Under the pieces are notes generated by a model. The model was not told where the DNA came from. It ran no database searches and saw only the letters and a program-made list of their open reading frames with translations. 64,000 bases of DNA from an uncultured Agrococcus sp. Lineage in GTDB: Bacteria > Actinomycetota > Actinomycetes > Actinomycetales > Microbacteriaceae. Of the stretch, positions 50,366 to 59,351 are shown in pieces (within the stretch, counting starts at the first letter, position 1; each line of letters opens with the position of its first letter). The DNA lies in the NCBI RefSeq assembly GCF_945915485.1, contig NZ_CAMEFJ010000001.1:48509-112508 (forward strand). The letters run 5' to 3'. Position numbers and translations under genes: made by a program.

Positions 50366-51148
50366 GTGGCGCGTCGCAAGCGCGCTAACCCCGAAGCCCG
50401 GATGGGCTTCGCAGCGCATCTAAAAGAGTTGCGCAATCGCGTGACGATCTCGCTGGTCGTCATCGCAGCCTTTTCTATCGGCGGGTTCTTCCTCGGCGAC
50501 TTCGTCCTGGAACTCCTCGCGCGTCCCCTCGACGTGCTGGAGGAGCGCGGCTACGAAGTCAACATCAACATCACGATGGTGACGCAGGCGTTCAACTTGA
50601 AAATGCTGATCGGCCTGCTGCTCGGCGTCGTCGCGTCCAGCCCGTTCTGGTTGTACCAGATGCTCGCGTTCTTCCTTCCCGGTTTGAAGAAACGGGAACG
50701 GCGCTATCTGCTGGGGTTCATCATCGCGAGCATCCCGTTGTTCTTCATGGGATGCGCGACGGGTTGGATCATCCTTCCCAGGATCATCACGATCTTCGTC
50801 GGCTTCGCGCCCATGAGCATGACCCAGCTGCTGAGTGCGCAGGAGTACTTCATGTTCTCCCTGCGCCTCGTATTCGCCTGCGGCTGCGCGTTCCTCATGC
50901 CCGTCATCCTGGTCATGCTGAACTTCGCGAACATGCTGTCGGCGAAGAGCATCCTCAAAGGCTGGCGCTGGGCCGTCATTCTCATCACGATCTTCGCGGC
51001 AATGATGACGCCGGCCGGTGAAATCATCTCGATGTTCATCCTCGCTGTGCCCATCCTGATCCTGTACTTCGCGGCGGCACTGATCGCCTGGCTGAACGAC
51101 CGCCGGCGTACGAAACGACTCGCTAAGCAGGAGGAGGAAGTCGCATGA
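50366..51148 (+). CDS. tatC: Sec-independent protein translocase protein TatC
   Basis: A 260-residue membrane receptor of the Tat pathway with six helices. The N-terminal signal-binding motif is HLKELRNRV near residue 18, and PFWLYQMLAFFLPGLKKRERR forms the conserved first cytoplasmic loop with the Glu-rich region. It recognises twin-arginine signals such as the one on the island's binding protein. The GTG start follows tatA by 2 bp; the stop overlaps helY by 4 nt. Confidence 0.95.
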   Translation: MARRKRANPEARMGFAAHLKELRNRVTISLVVIAAFSIGGFFLGDFVLELLARPLDVLEERGYEVNINITMVTQAFNLKMLIGLLLGVVASSPFWLYQMLAFFLPGLKKRERRYLLGFIIASIPLFFMGCATGWIILPRIITIFVGFAPMSMTQLLSAQEYFMFSLRLVFACGCAFLMPVILVMLNFANMLSAKSILKGWRWAVILITIFAAMMTPAGEIISMFILAVPILILYFAAALIAWLNDRRRTKRLAKQEEEVA

Positions 51149-53523
51149 CCCTCGCTGTCGACGCCTTCGCCCGCACACTCGGCTTTCCACTGGATCCATT
51201 TCAGCGTGAGGCATGCGAAGAGATCGCTGACGAGCGATCCGTCCTCGTTGCGGCGCCCACGGGTGCGGGTAAGACCGCGGTTGCCGAATTCGCCATGTTC
51301 CACACGATGGAGGCTCCCTCGGGGCGAGTGTTCTACACGACTCCCATGAAGGCGCTCTCGAATCAGAAGTATCGGGAACTGCAGCAGCGGTACGGTGCCG
51401 ACAGCGTCGGGCTGCTCACGGGAGACGTCGCCATCAACGGCGAGGCTCGGCTCGTCGTCATGACGACGGAAGTCCTTCGCAACATGCTGTACGAGGGCCG
51501 CGACCTAGGTGATCTCGAGTTCGTGGTGCTCGACGAAGTGCACTTCTTAGCCGACCGATTTCGGGGGCCGGTGTGGGAAGAGGTCATCATCCACCTCCCG
51601 AAGCACGTACGGCTGGTGCTGCTGTCGGCAACGGTCTCGAACGCAGAAGAGTTCGGCGACTGGGTGGATGCGGTGCGCGGCAATACGAGTGTCATCGTGT
51701 CTGAGACACGTCCGGTTCCGCTCGACTCGCACGTGCTGGTTGGCCGAAGGCTCGTTGAACTCTTCGAATCCTCGAAAGCGGAGCGGCAGAACCGCCCGAG
51801 TCGTGAGCTCGTCGATATTGTCGCGGGGCAGGGCCATCCTGAGGCACGCGGACGACGCTCCGGGCGCAACAATAAGCGTTGGCGAAGGGATGCGCGTCCG
51901 CGTCGGACGAGGCGGGTGCATCGTCCGGAGACGGTCGAACTGCTGGGGCAGGAGCGGCTGCTGCCGGCAATCTGGTTCATCTTCTCTCGCGCCGGCTGCG
52001 AAGACGCCGTTCGGCAGCTCGTCAACCACGACGTGCGCCTCACCACCGCTGAGGAACGCGCTGTCATTCGCGCCATCGTGGATGAGCGCACTGCGGCACT
52101 GCCCGACGAGGACCTCGCGGTGCTCGGGTACTGGGAGTGGCGCGAATCGCTCGAGCGGGGCGTTGCGGCGCATCACGCTGGGCTACTGCCCGTATTCAAG
52201 GAAGTCGTTGAAGTGCTCTTCCAGCGGCGACTCGTGAAGGTCGTATTCGCGACGGAAACCCTCGCGCTCGGCATCAATATGCCTGCCCGTTCGGTTGTTC
52301 TCGAGCAGTTGGAGAAGTTCAACGGTCAGACCCGAGTGCGCATAACGCCGGGGGAGTACACGCAGCTGACCGGAAGGGCCGGTCGCCGCGGCATCGATAC
52401 GGACGGGCACGCGGTCGTTGCCTGGACGGGCGAATCGACTCCCGAGGAGATCGCATCACTCGCATCGAGAAGAACCTACCCGCTGCAGTCCGCGTTCAAA
52501 CCCACCTACAACATGGCCGTGAATCTGATCGACAGACTCGGGGTAGCGGGCACACGCGAGGTTCTGGAGACGTCCTTCGCTCAGTTCCAGGCCGACAGAT
52601 CGGTCGTGTCGCTCGCTGCCGGGGTACAGGAACAGCGTGCATCTCTCGCTGCGTACGAAGAGTCGATGCACTGCGATTTCGGCGATTTCGCTGAATACGC
52701 AGAGCTGCGCAGAGCGCTGAGCGATCTCGAGAAGCAAGGGTCGAGGCGCGGGCTGTCGCACGATGTGCACCAGCGAATCCAAGGCGAACTGCACGAGGTG
52801 CGGAGGGCGATGAAAGCTCACCCCTGCCACCACTGCCCGGAGCGAGAACGCCACGCGCGCTGGGGTGAACGATACTGGAAACTGCGCAGACAGATCGAAA
52901 AGAACGAGCGCCAGATTCGTCGGCGGACCGGGCAGATCGCCGAGCGCTTTGAACGCATCAGCGAGATTCTGCTCGGTTTGGGCTACGTGGAAGAGCACGA
53001 GGGCGAAACCCGCATAACCCGGGACGGCGACCGGTTGCGAAGAATCTACGGCGAACGTGATCTCCTGGTCGCCGAATCGATACGTCAGGGCATCTGGGCT
53101 GGGCTCGACGCACCCGGCCTCGCGGCTCTCGTGTCGACACTGGTATTTGAAGGACGCCGCGATGATGGGATGCTGCCGGAAAGATACCTTCCTAAGGGTC
53201 AGTTCCTGGATGCCCTGCACCGTACACAGGACCTCTGGGCGCACCTGGACGAGCTTGAGCGGGACCACCGGCTTCCCGGTTCCATCGAGCCGCAGACAGG
53301 CATCGCCCAGGCCATCCATCGGTGGGCGCGCGGGTATCCGCTCGACTCGGTCCTAGACGACATTGAGCTCGCGGCGGGTGACTTCGTCCGTTGGGTCAAG
53401 CAGACGATTGACCTTCTCGATCAACTCTCGCTCGTTGCGCCGCAGTCGCTCGCTCGAACGGCCCGCGACGCTTCCGACGCGCTCTATAGGGGAGTCGTAA
53501 CGGACCTCGGGGCCGCCGCATGA
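51145..53523 (+). CDS. helY: DEAD/DEAH-box helicase of the HelY (Ski2/Mtr4-like) type
   Basis: A 792-residue ATP-dependent helicase. Motif I is APTGAGKTAVAEF near residue 37, motif II VVLDEVHFLADRF near residue 128, motif III LLSATVSNAEEF, and motif VI QLTGRAGRRGID near residue 410. A basic insertion (SGRNNKRWRRDARPRRTRR) lies near residue 240. The C-terminal DSHCT-like region begins near residue 600. In M. tuberculosis the homologue Rv2092c also follows tatC. It is thought to act on RNA. Overlaps tatC and lnt by 4 nt each. Confidence 0.93.
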   Translation: MTLAVDAFARTLGFPLDPFQREACEEIADERSVLVAAPTGAGKTAVAEFAMFHTMEAPSGRVFYTTPMKALSNQKYRELQQRYGADSVGLLTGDVAINGEARLVVMTTEVLRNMLYEGRDLGDLEFVVLDEVHFLADRFRGPVWEEVIIHLPKHVRLVLLSATVSNAEEFGDWVDAVRGNTSVIVSETRPVPLDSHVLVGRRLVELFESSKAERQNRPSRELVDIVAGQGHPEARGRRSGRNNKRWRRDARPRRTRRVHRPETVELLGQERLLPAIWFIFSRAGCEDAVRQLVNHDVRLTTAEERAVIRAIVDERTAALPDEDLAVLGYWEWRESLERGVAAHHAGLLPVFKEVVEVLFQRRLVKVVFATETLALGINMPARSVVLEQLEKFNGQTRVRITPGEYTQLTGRAGRRGIDTDGHAVVAWTGESTPEEIASLASRRTYPLQSAFKPTYNMAVNLIDRLGVAGTREVLETSFAQFQADRSVVSLAAGVQEQRASLAAYEESMHCDFGDFAEYAELRRALSDLEKQGSRRGLSHDVHQRIQGELHEVRRAMKAHPCHHCPERERHARWGERYWKLRRQIEKNERQIRRRTGQIAERFERISEILLGLGYVEEHEGETRITRDGDRLRRIYGERDLLVAESIRQGIWAGLDAPGLAALVSTLVFEGRRDDGMLPERYLPKGQFLDALHRTQDLWAHLDELERDHRLPGSIEPQTGIAQAIHRWARGYPLDSVLDDIELAAGDFVRWVKQTIDLLDQLSLVAPQSLARTARDASDALYRGVVTDLGAAA

Positions 53524-55091
53524 GCGCGACCGCCGCACGCGCCCGTCAACGCCCCACGTTTCGACGCGACAAGCCCGTGCCGCTGTGGATGGCCCTTACC
53601 GTGGGCGCGATGTCTGGAGCTCTGCTCACGACCGCGTTCCAGCCGCTCGGGTGGTGGCCCCTCGTGCTCGTCGCAACGGTCGGCGAGCTGTGGATTCTCC
53701 GCGGTCAGCGCCTCCGCAGCGCGTTCCTGATCGGCCTCGTCACCGGTATCGTCTTCTGGTTCATCCACATCTTCTGGATCACCGTCTACCTCGGCCCCGT
53801 ACCACTCATCGCGCTCGGTCTGTTCATGGCGCTCTGGCGTGGCGCAGGTGCTGTGCTCATCGCACTCGCATACAGCAAGCTCGAGGCGTGGATCGCGCCG
53901 AAGTGGCAGCTCGTCGTCTTACCGCTCACCGTGGCGGCGACCATGGTGGCGCGAGAGACGCTGAGTTCCGGTTGGCCGTGGGGCGGATTCGCCTGGGGCC
54001 GACTGTCCTATACACAGGCCGGGACGATCGTGGGAGACGCCGTCTCTTGGGTTGGTGCCTCGGGGCTGTCGTTCCTGATCATGGCGGTTGCGGCCCTGCT
54101 GGTACAGCTCATCGTTCGTCGACGTGGCGAAGCTCGTCGTTCCATCACGGTCGGTGCCGTAGCGATTGTCGCTCTCGTCGCGATACCCGGTTATCCGGTG
54201 CAGCTGAACGATACGGTTCGCGTAGGAGCCGTGCAGGGAGCGAGCGAAGCCGGTTTGCTGGCAGAGTACGAACCAGGCGACATCATCCGCGAACATCACG
54301 ATGCCTCGCAATTGCTCGAGGGCGATTACGACGTCGTCGTGCTCCCCGAGAACGCTGGGGAGGTCAATCCGCAAGAGAATCCGGAGTCGCGTTGGATCAT
54401 GGACGAGATCTCATCAAGGACGAATGCTCCCATCGTGATCGGTGCCGTGACGGGCGATAGTGACGAGATGTACAACTCGGCGCTGGTGTGGGAAGCAGGG
54501 GTCGGTGAGTCGCAGATCTATCACAAACGGCATCCCGTACCATTCGCCGAGTACCTGCCGGAGCGTGAGTTCTTCAAGCCCATCCTCGAATCGCTCGGGT
54601 TCTACCACCTGATACCTCGCGACTATTCGATCGACCCGGACAGTGCCAATGCGTTCGCGTTCGACAACTTCGTCGCCGGCGTGGCGATCTGCTTCGACAT
54701 AAAAGATGACCGGTTGATGCGTGAAATGGTCATGGAACACGACGCGAGCATCGTTCTCGCCCCGACGAACAATGCGGACTTCGGGGAGGGAAGTGCTGAG
54801 AACGTGCAACAGCTCGCGATAGCTCAGCTACGGGCGCAAGAATTGGGCAGATCAACGGTGAACATCTCGACCGTCGGGACGAGTGCCATGATGCTGCCGG
54901 ACGGAACGATGGTCGAGCGACTACCGCAATACGAGCCGGGAGTCATGTCCTACGACCTCCCGACCTCCTCGACAATTACGCCTGCCATGCGTTTTGGTGG
55001 CATCATCGATTGGATCGTCCCTTTGCTGGGCCTCGGCCTCGTATTGACATCGACCGTACGAAAGCTGCAGATCGGAAAACGAAGTGCCTGA
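53520..55091 (+). CDS. lnt: Apolipoprotein N-acyltransferase
   Basis: A 523-residue membrane enzyme that adds the third acyl chain to lipoproteins. Several N-terminal helices precede a nitrilase-like periplasmic domain. The catalytic glutamate is in VLPENAGEVNP near residue 275, the lysine in IYHKRHPVPFAEYLP near residue 335 and the cysteine in VAGVAICFDIKDD near residue 387. It should act on lipoproteins encoded here, such as the FKBP and binding protein. It overlaps the mannosyltransferase gene by 8 bp. In mycobacteria the two activities are fused or adjacent (Ppm1). Confidence 0.93.
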   Translation: MSATAARARQRPTFRRDKPVPLWMALTVGAMSGALLTTAFQPLGWWPLVLVATVGELWILRGQRLRSAFLIGLVTGIVFWFIHIFWITVYLGPVPLIALGLFMALWRGAGAVLIALAYSKLEAWIAPKWQLVVLPLTVAATMVARETLSSGWPWGGFAWGRLSYTQAGTIVGDAVSWVGASGLSFLIMAVAALLVQLIVRRRGEARRSITVGAVAIVALVAIPGYPVQLNDTVRVGAVQGASEAGLLAEYEPGDIIREHHDASQLLEGDYDVVVLPENAGEVNPQENPESRWIMDEISSRTNAPIVIGAVTGDSDEMYNSALVWEAGVGESQIYHKRHPVPFAEYLPEREFFKPILESLGFYHLIPRDYSIDPDSANAFAFDNFVAGVAICFDIKDDRLMREMVMEHDASIVLAPTNNADFGEGSAENVQQLAIAQLRAQELGRSTVNISTVGTSAMMLPDGTMVERLPQYEPGVMSYDLPTSSTITPAMRFGGIIDWIVPLLGLGLVLTSTVRKLQIGKRSA

Positions 55092-55815
55092 AATCCTGGT
55101 AGTGATTCCCACGCTCAACGAGGTAGACAACCTCTCACGGACCGTGGGGAGAGTCCGCCAGCACCTTCCGCACTCCGACGTGCTCGTGGTCGATGATGAT
55201 TCCCAGGACGGAACAGCTGAGCTCGCCGACAAGCTCGGAGCGGAAGATCGGGGTGTAACCGTCGTTCACCGAACCTCCCGTGGCTTTGCCAGTGCGATTA
55301 TGGAATCCTTCCGCTATGCGCTCGAACACGGCTATAACTACGTGGTAACCGTCGATGCCGACGGCGCATACGATCTCGCAACGCTTTCCGAACTCGTCGA
55401 AGCCGCACGGACGGGCGACCTCGATCTCGTGATCGGCTCCCGGTGGGTACCCGGCGGTGACGTCAAGAACATGGCCGTGCGCCGACGGCTGACCTCGTGG
55501 TTCGGCAACACCTACACTCGTCGGATGCTGGGCACGAGCGTACAGGACCTCACGAGCACGGTTCGTGTGTACTCATCCCGGATTCTCGCACGCATCCCCT
55601 TCGACAAGGTGAAGTCCGAGGCATACGCGTTCCAGATCGAACTGGTGACCAGAATCGCGCAGGCGGGAGGGCATATCGCGGAGTTGCCGATCGCCTATGT
55701 CGAGCGCGCGATCGGCAAGTCGAAGATGCGCGCGAAGGACATGTTCGTTGCCGGCGGCCGCGTCACCCGCTGGGGCCTGCGCGGTGTCAGGGCGCGCCCG
55801 AAGCCGGGAGCCTGA
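55084..55815 (+). CDS. Polyprenol monophosphomannose synthase
   Basis: A 243-residue GT2 enzyme that makes polyprenyl-phosphate mannose, the donor for lipoglycan and protein mannosylation. The start IPTLNEVDNLSRTVGRV is typical, DDDSQDGTAELAD follows, the DxD motif is VDADGAYD near residue 93, and IGSRWVPGG and LTSTVRVYSSRIL are conserved. No transmembrane helix is present, as in the catalytic half of Ppm1. The GTG start lies inside the end of lnt. The family is also called Ppm1 D2 or DPM1. Confidence 0.93.
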   Translation: MPEILVVIPTLNEVDNLSRTVGRVRQHLPHSDVLVVDDDSQDGTAELADKLGAEDRGVTVVHRTSRGFASAIMESFRYALEHGYNYVVTVDADGAYDLATLSELVEAARTGDLDLVIGSRWVPGGDVKNMAVRRRLTSWFGNTYTRRMLGTSVQDLTSTVRVYSSRILARIPFDKVKSEAYAFQIELVTRIAQAGGHIAELPIAYVERAIGKSKMRAKDMFVAGGRVTRWGLRGVRARPKPGA

Positions 55816-55821
55816 CCTGCG

Positions 55822-56577
55822 CTAGCGCTCCGCGACAGCATGCAGCGCGACATCGACTCGATCGGTCACGATGCCGTCCACACCGACTCTGAGCAGTCGT
55901 TCTATGTCATCTCGCTCGTTCACTGTCCAGACGTGCACTTCCGTACCGCATTCGTGGGCGAGTTCCAGAAGGGCTCCCGTGAGCACTCTCGTTCTGCGCA
56001 CGCGCTCGGGGATCTGCAAAGCATCCACGTCTCGAAGAGCACGGCTCATCACCGCTCTGGAACCGAGTTTCGCTGCCCCGAGCGCCCTGAGCACGATGGT
56101 TCGCGATGCACTTGTCGCGACGTCCGGCAGAAGCTGTCGCGCACGACGCCGGCGTGCTTCCCGGAAACTCGTCAGCAGGACACGATTCGTCACGCGAAGA
56201 GCCGATATTGCTCGGACCGTTGGCGCAACTGCGGCATCGCTCTTCATGTCGATATTGAAACGAGTATCGGGAAAGGCATCGAGCACGTCGTGCAGCGTCG
56301 GAACGGTCTGATCGTCACCGAGGGGTATGTTCTCGAGTTCGTGCCAGAGGAGTGAATCGATCCGTTCCGGACGTCCGGCGGTCCGCTCGAGCGTAGGGTC
56401 GTGTGCGACGACCGCGACACCGTCCGCCGTCGCGTGCACGTCCGTTTCGACGTACTCTGCGCCCTCGTTGATGGCCGCGGCGAATGCCAGCATGGTGTTC
56501 TCGGGTGCATCCAGCGCGAACCCGCGGTGCGCCAGCACGCGCGGAGCGTCGGGGGTGAAGAAGTCTCCCGGAGTCAC
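55822..56577 (-). CDS. Glycerophosphodiester phosphodiesterase
   Basis: A 251-residue GDPD-family TIM-barrel enzyme that hydrolyses glycerophosphodiesters to glycerol-3-phosphate and alcohol. AHRGFALDAPENTMLAF near residue 17 holds the catalytic histidine and the Glu ligand, YVETDVHATADGVAVVAHDPT follows with the second acid/base His, and the C-terminal HVWTVNERDDIERLLRVGVD is conserved. GTG 56577 is chosen because GGGAGA lies 6 nt upstream; the longer frame runs through a terminator. It is convergent with the mannose synthase gene, 6 bp apart. There is no signal peptide. Confidence 0.9.
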   Translation of the reverse strand: MTPGDFFTPDAPRVLAHRGFALDAPENTMLAFAAAINEGAEYVETDVHATADGVAVVAHDPTLERTAGRPERIDSLLWHELENIPLGDDQTVPTLHDVLDAFPDTRFNIDMKSDAAVAPTVRAISALRVTNRVLLTSFREARRRRARQLLPDVATSASRTIVLRALGAAKLGSRAVMSRALRDVDALQIPERVRRTRVLTGALLELAHECGTEVHVWTVNERDDIERLLRVGVDGIVTDRVDVALHAVAER

Positions 56578-56627
56578 GATGTCTCCCTTCCCAGCCGTTA
56601 CGGCAGCGGGCCCGATCCGGTACCGCT

Positions 56628-56656
56628 GAGGGCCCCACGCTTTGCGTGGGGCCCTC
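56628..56656 (-). terminator. Strong terminator of the SPFH/NfeD operon
   Basis: GAGGGCCCCACGC (56628-56640) and its exact complement (56644-56656) form a 13-bp stem with a TTT loop. It lies just after the SPFH stop and before the phosphodiesterase start. No U-tract follows. Confidence 0.8.
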
Positions 56657-56672
56657 ACTGCGTCCGAACGAC

Positions 56673-57974
56673 CTAGCGCTGCTCTCCGTCAGCGTCAGTC
56701 TCCGGGTAGGGCCCGGCCTGCAGTTCTTCCTCGGTCGGAATCGCCTCTCCCGTCACCTGCTCGCTTGCTGCCTGCGGGTCACGCGACGGCAGCTCCTCGC
56801 GAACGGTCTGCACGGCAGCGTCGTAGCCGGCGTCCGGTGTCTCGTCGGCAAGGGACGTGCTGCTGCTGATCGTCTGATCCTGACCGGCGTCCTTCGGGTC
56901 GATGCCGCTGGACGCGAGCGTTTCGGCGATCGACGGCACGTCGACGTCCTTGACGGTGTCGGGGGAGAAGGTCTCATCGAGAATCGACTTGTCGCCCTCG
57001 TCCTTCTCACGGTCGACGCGCGTCCGCTGGTAGGGCGTTTGCGCCTTCCCCTCGAAGAAGCCCTTGCCGATCTCGCCCAGCGCATCGGTGAGCTCGCTCG
57101 GGATGATCCACAGCTTGTTCGACTCGCCTTCCGCGAGCTTGGGCAGCGTCTGCAGGTACTGGTAGGCGAGCAGCTTGTTGTCGGCGTCACCCGCGTGAAT
57201 CGCTTCGAACACGCGCTCGATGGCTTCGGACTCACCCTTTGCCAGGAGGATCTGTGCTTCAGCATCACCCTTTGCACGAAGAACCTGAGCCTTCGCTTCA
57301 CCCTCAGCACGGAGGATCTCGGACTGACGAAGACCTTCGGCCTCGAGAATCTGCGACTGCTTCGAACCCTCGGCCGTCAGGATCGCAGCACGACGGTCAC
57401 GCTCGGCGCGCATCTGCTTCTCCATCGAGTCCTGGATCGAGACGGGCGGATCGATCGCCTTCAGCTCGACTCGGCTGACGCGCAGACCCCACTTGCCGGT
57501 CGCCTGGTCGAGCTCACCGCGGAGTCGACTGTTGATCGTGTCGCGGCTGGTCAGTGCCTCTTCAAGGTTCATGCCACCGACGACGTTACGCAGCGTCGTC
57601 GTCGTGAGCTGCTCGACGGCTGCAAGGTAGTTCGCGATCTCATAGGTCGCCGAGCGGGGCTCGGTCACCTGGAAGTACACGACCGTGTCAATCGAGACAA
57701 CGAGGTTGTCTTCCGTAATGACGGGCTGCGGCGGGAACGAACGAACCTGCTCGCGCATGTCGATCGAGTAGGCCTCGCGGTCGATGAAAGGAACCAGGAA
57801 GTTCAAGCCCGGCTCCAGGACCTTGTGGAATCGGCCGAATCGCTCGACGATTCCCGTGTATCCCTGCTTCACGATGCGAATCGATCGGAAGATCGTCACC
57901 AGAATGAAGATGACGAAGAGCAGTAGGAGGATTCCACCAATCGCGAGTCCGAAGAAGGATCCCGGATCGTTCAT
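56673..57974 (-). CDS. SPFH / Band 7 domain membrane protein (stomatin-like)
   Basis: A 433-residue flotillin/stomatin-type membrane scaffold protein. One N-terminal helix (residues 9-29) is followed by the Band 7 domain starting IRIVKQGYTGIVERFGRFHK, with LEPGLNFLVPFID and VVSIDTVVYFQVTEP. A long coiled-coil segment (about 185-260, rich in AEGxxQ and EAEG repeats) promotes oligomers. The last 120 residues are acidic and disordered, longer than in most homologues. It is paired with an NfeD-like gene upstream, the widespread stomatin/NfeD operon thought to order membrane microdomains and proteolysis. Confidence 0.92.
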   Translation of the reverse strand: MNDPGSFFGLAIGGILLLLFVIFILVTIFRSIRIVKQGYTGIVERFGRFHKVLEPGLNFLVPFIDREAYSIDMREQVRSFPPQPVITEDNLVVSIDTVVYFQVTEPRSATYEIANYLAAVEQLTTTTLRNVVGGMNLEEALTSRDTINSRLRGELDQATGKWGLRVSRVELKAIDPPVSIQDSMEKQMRAERDRRAAILTAEGSKQSQILEAEGLRQSEILRAEGEAKAQVLRAKGDAEAQILLAKGESEAIERVFEAIHAGDADNKLLAYQYLQTLPKLAEGESNKLWIIPSELTDALGEIGKGFFEGKAQTPYQRTRVDREKDEGDKSILDETFSPDTVKDVDVPSIAETLASSGIDPKDAGQDQTISSSTSLADETPDAGYDAAVQTVREELPSRDPQAASEQVTGEAIPTEEELQAGPYPETDADGEQR

Positions 57975-58009
57975 TGTTTGTTCCTTTCGGTTGGGGTCGT
58001 ACAGCGGTG

Positions 58010-58468
58010 TTATCGCTGAGTCGGAATGACGATCGCCGTCGCGCCTTCAATCGAAGTCACGACGATGCGCTCGCCTACATCTGGGTCACGCTGCGGCACG
58101 GAGGGGGAGAGGATGGCCGTCCAGACGTCACCGTTGGAAAGCTGGACGCGGCCGCGGCCGCGCGAGAACGGCTTCGTGACTTCGCCCTGCAGGCCGACGA
58201 GTCCGGAGACGTTGAGTTTCACCGGGTCACCGGTCGAATGCAGTCGGGAGAGGAGCATGGGTCTCACAAGCACCAGGAGGAGGACTGCCGCGGCGCCCGC
58301 GATGATGATCTGCGCCCAGAACGGCAACCCGGTGAGCGAGGCGACAAGACCGACAACCGAGCCGAGACCGAGCATGAGGAAGGTGAACTCGAGGGTGAGC
58401 ATCTCGATAATGAAGAAAATCAGCGCAACAACGAGCCAGATAACCCACGCCCACGACCAGAAGTCCAT
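58010..58468 (-). CDS. NfeD-like C-terminal domain membrane protein
   Basis: A 152-residue protein with three hydrophobic N-terminal helices and a C-terminal OB-fold domain (about 85-150: GLQGEVTKPFSRGRGRVQLSNGDVW and VGERIVVTSIEGATAIVIP). This is the short NfeD1b form without the protease domain, which partners stomatin-like proteins. It lies 35 bp upstream of the SPFH gene in the same direction, so the two probably share a message. Confidence 0.9.
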   Translation of the reverse strand: MDFWSWAWVIWLVVALIFFIIEMLTLEFTFLMLGLGSVVGLVASLTGLPFWAQIIIAGAAAVLLLVLVRPMLLSRLHSTGDPVKLNVSGLVGLQGEVTKPFSRGRGRVQLSNGDVWTAILSPSVPQRDPDVGERIVVTSIEGATAIVIPTQR

Positions 58469-58589
58469 TCTTCTCCTTAGATTTCTTCTCCCAGTCTATT
58501 GTGCTGCACACAGCCTGCGTACGCATCCAGGGAATTCTCGTTGAGCTTGTCGAGCCGTTAGGGTCGATAGCAGCAGAAAGGACTCGCTC

Positions 58590-59351
58590 GTGAACAACGT
58601 TTTGGAGGCCGGCTCTCTCGCCGGCAAAACCGCTCTCGTCACTGGCTCCAGTCGCGGTATCGGGGCCGACACCGCTTTGGAGTTTGCCGCTGCCGGCGCG
58701 AACGTCATCATCAACTATCGGCAGAAGGCACCACGGGCAGAGAAAGTCGCTGCCGCCGCGCGTGAGCACGGAGTCGAAGCACTCACGGTGCAGGCCGATC
58801 TAACCGACCCCGGGAGCGTGCAGAACCTGTTTTCCGAAGCCGAGTCTGCGTTCGGCGGGATCGACATCCTCGTGATGAACGCATCCGGCGGGATGGAAGC
58901 GAGCATGGGCGAGGACTATGCCATGCGCTTGAACAGAGACGCCCAGGTCGAGCTGCTGACGGCAGCGCTCGGCACGCTGCGGCCCGGAGGACGCGTCGTG
59001 TTCGTGACGAGTCACCAGGCGCACTTCATCAAGACCACGCCGACGATGCCGGAGTACGAACAGGTCGCGCTTTCGAAGCGAGCGGGCGAGGATGCGCTCC
59101 GCGAGATGGTTCCGCAGCTGAGCGAGCGAGGAATCGAGTTCGTCGTCGTCTCCGGTGACATGATCGAGGGCACCATCACTGCGACCCTGCTCGAACGTGC
59201 CCGACCGGGAGCAATCGAAGCCCGACGGGAGTCCGCCGGCAAACTCTTCAACGTCGCAGAGTTCGCAGCGGAAGTCGCCAGGGCCGCCGTCGACCCTGTT
59301 CCTGCTGACAACACGCGGCTCACGGGTGACGTCTCAGGGTTCAACGCCTGA
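58590..59351 (+). CDS. SDR family oxidoreductase with atypical active site
   Basis: A 253-residue short-chain dehydrogenase. The cofactor loop TGSSRGIGADTAL is near residue 18, then NYRQKAPRAE, and MNASGG takes the place of the NAG motif. The usual YxxxK is not there: the sequence reads EYEQVALSKRAG, so Tyr lies seven residues before Lys and Val occupies the usual Tyr position. TSHQAHF supplies a Ser. Catalysis may be altered or lost. The GTG start has AAAGGA upstream. The stop TGA overlaps the next ATG by one base, so it is coupled to the S9 peptidase gene. Confidence 0.85.
   Translation: MNNVLEAGSLAGKTALVTGSSRGIGADTALEFAAAGANVIINYRQKAPRAEKVAAAAREHGVEALTVQADLTDPGSVQNLFSEAESAFGGIDILVMNASGGMEASMGEDYAMRLNRDAQVELLTAALGTLRPGGRVVFVTSHQAHFIKTTPTMPEYEQVALSKRAGEDALREMVPQLSERGIEFVVVSGDMIEGTITATLLERARPGAIEARRESAGKLFNVAEFAAEVARAAVDPVPADNTRLTGDVSGFNA

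Noticed and set aside
56646..57926. 426-aa plus-strand open frame opposite the SPFH gene
   Set aside because: Low-complexity leucine/arginine-rich translation caused by the antisense of the coiled-coil repeats; the SPFH protein is clearly real.
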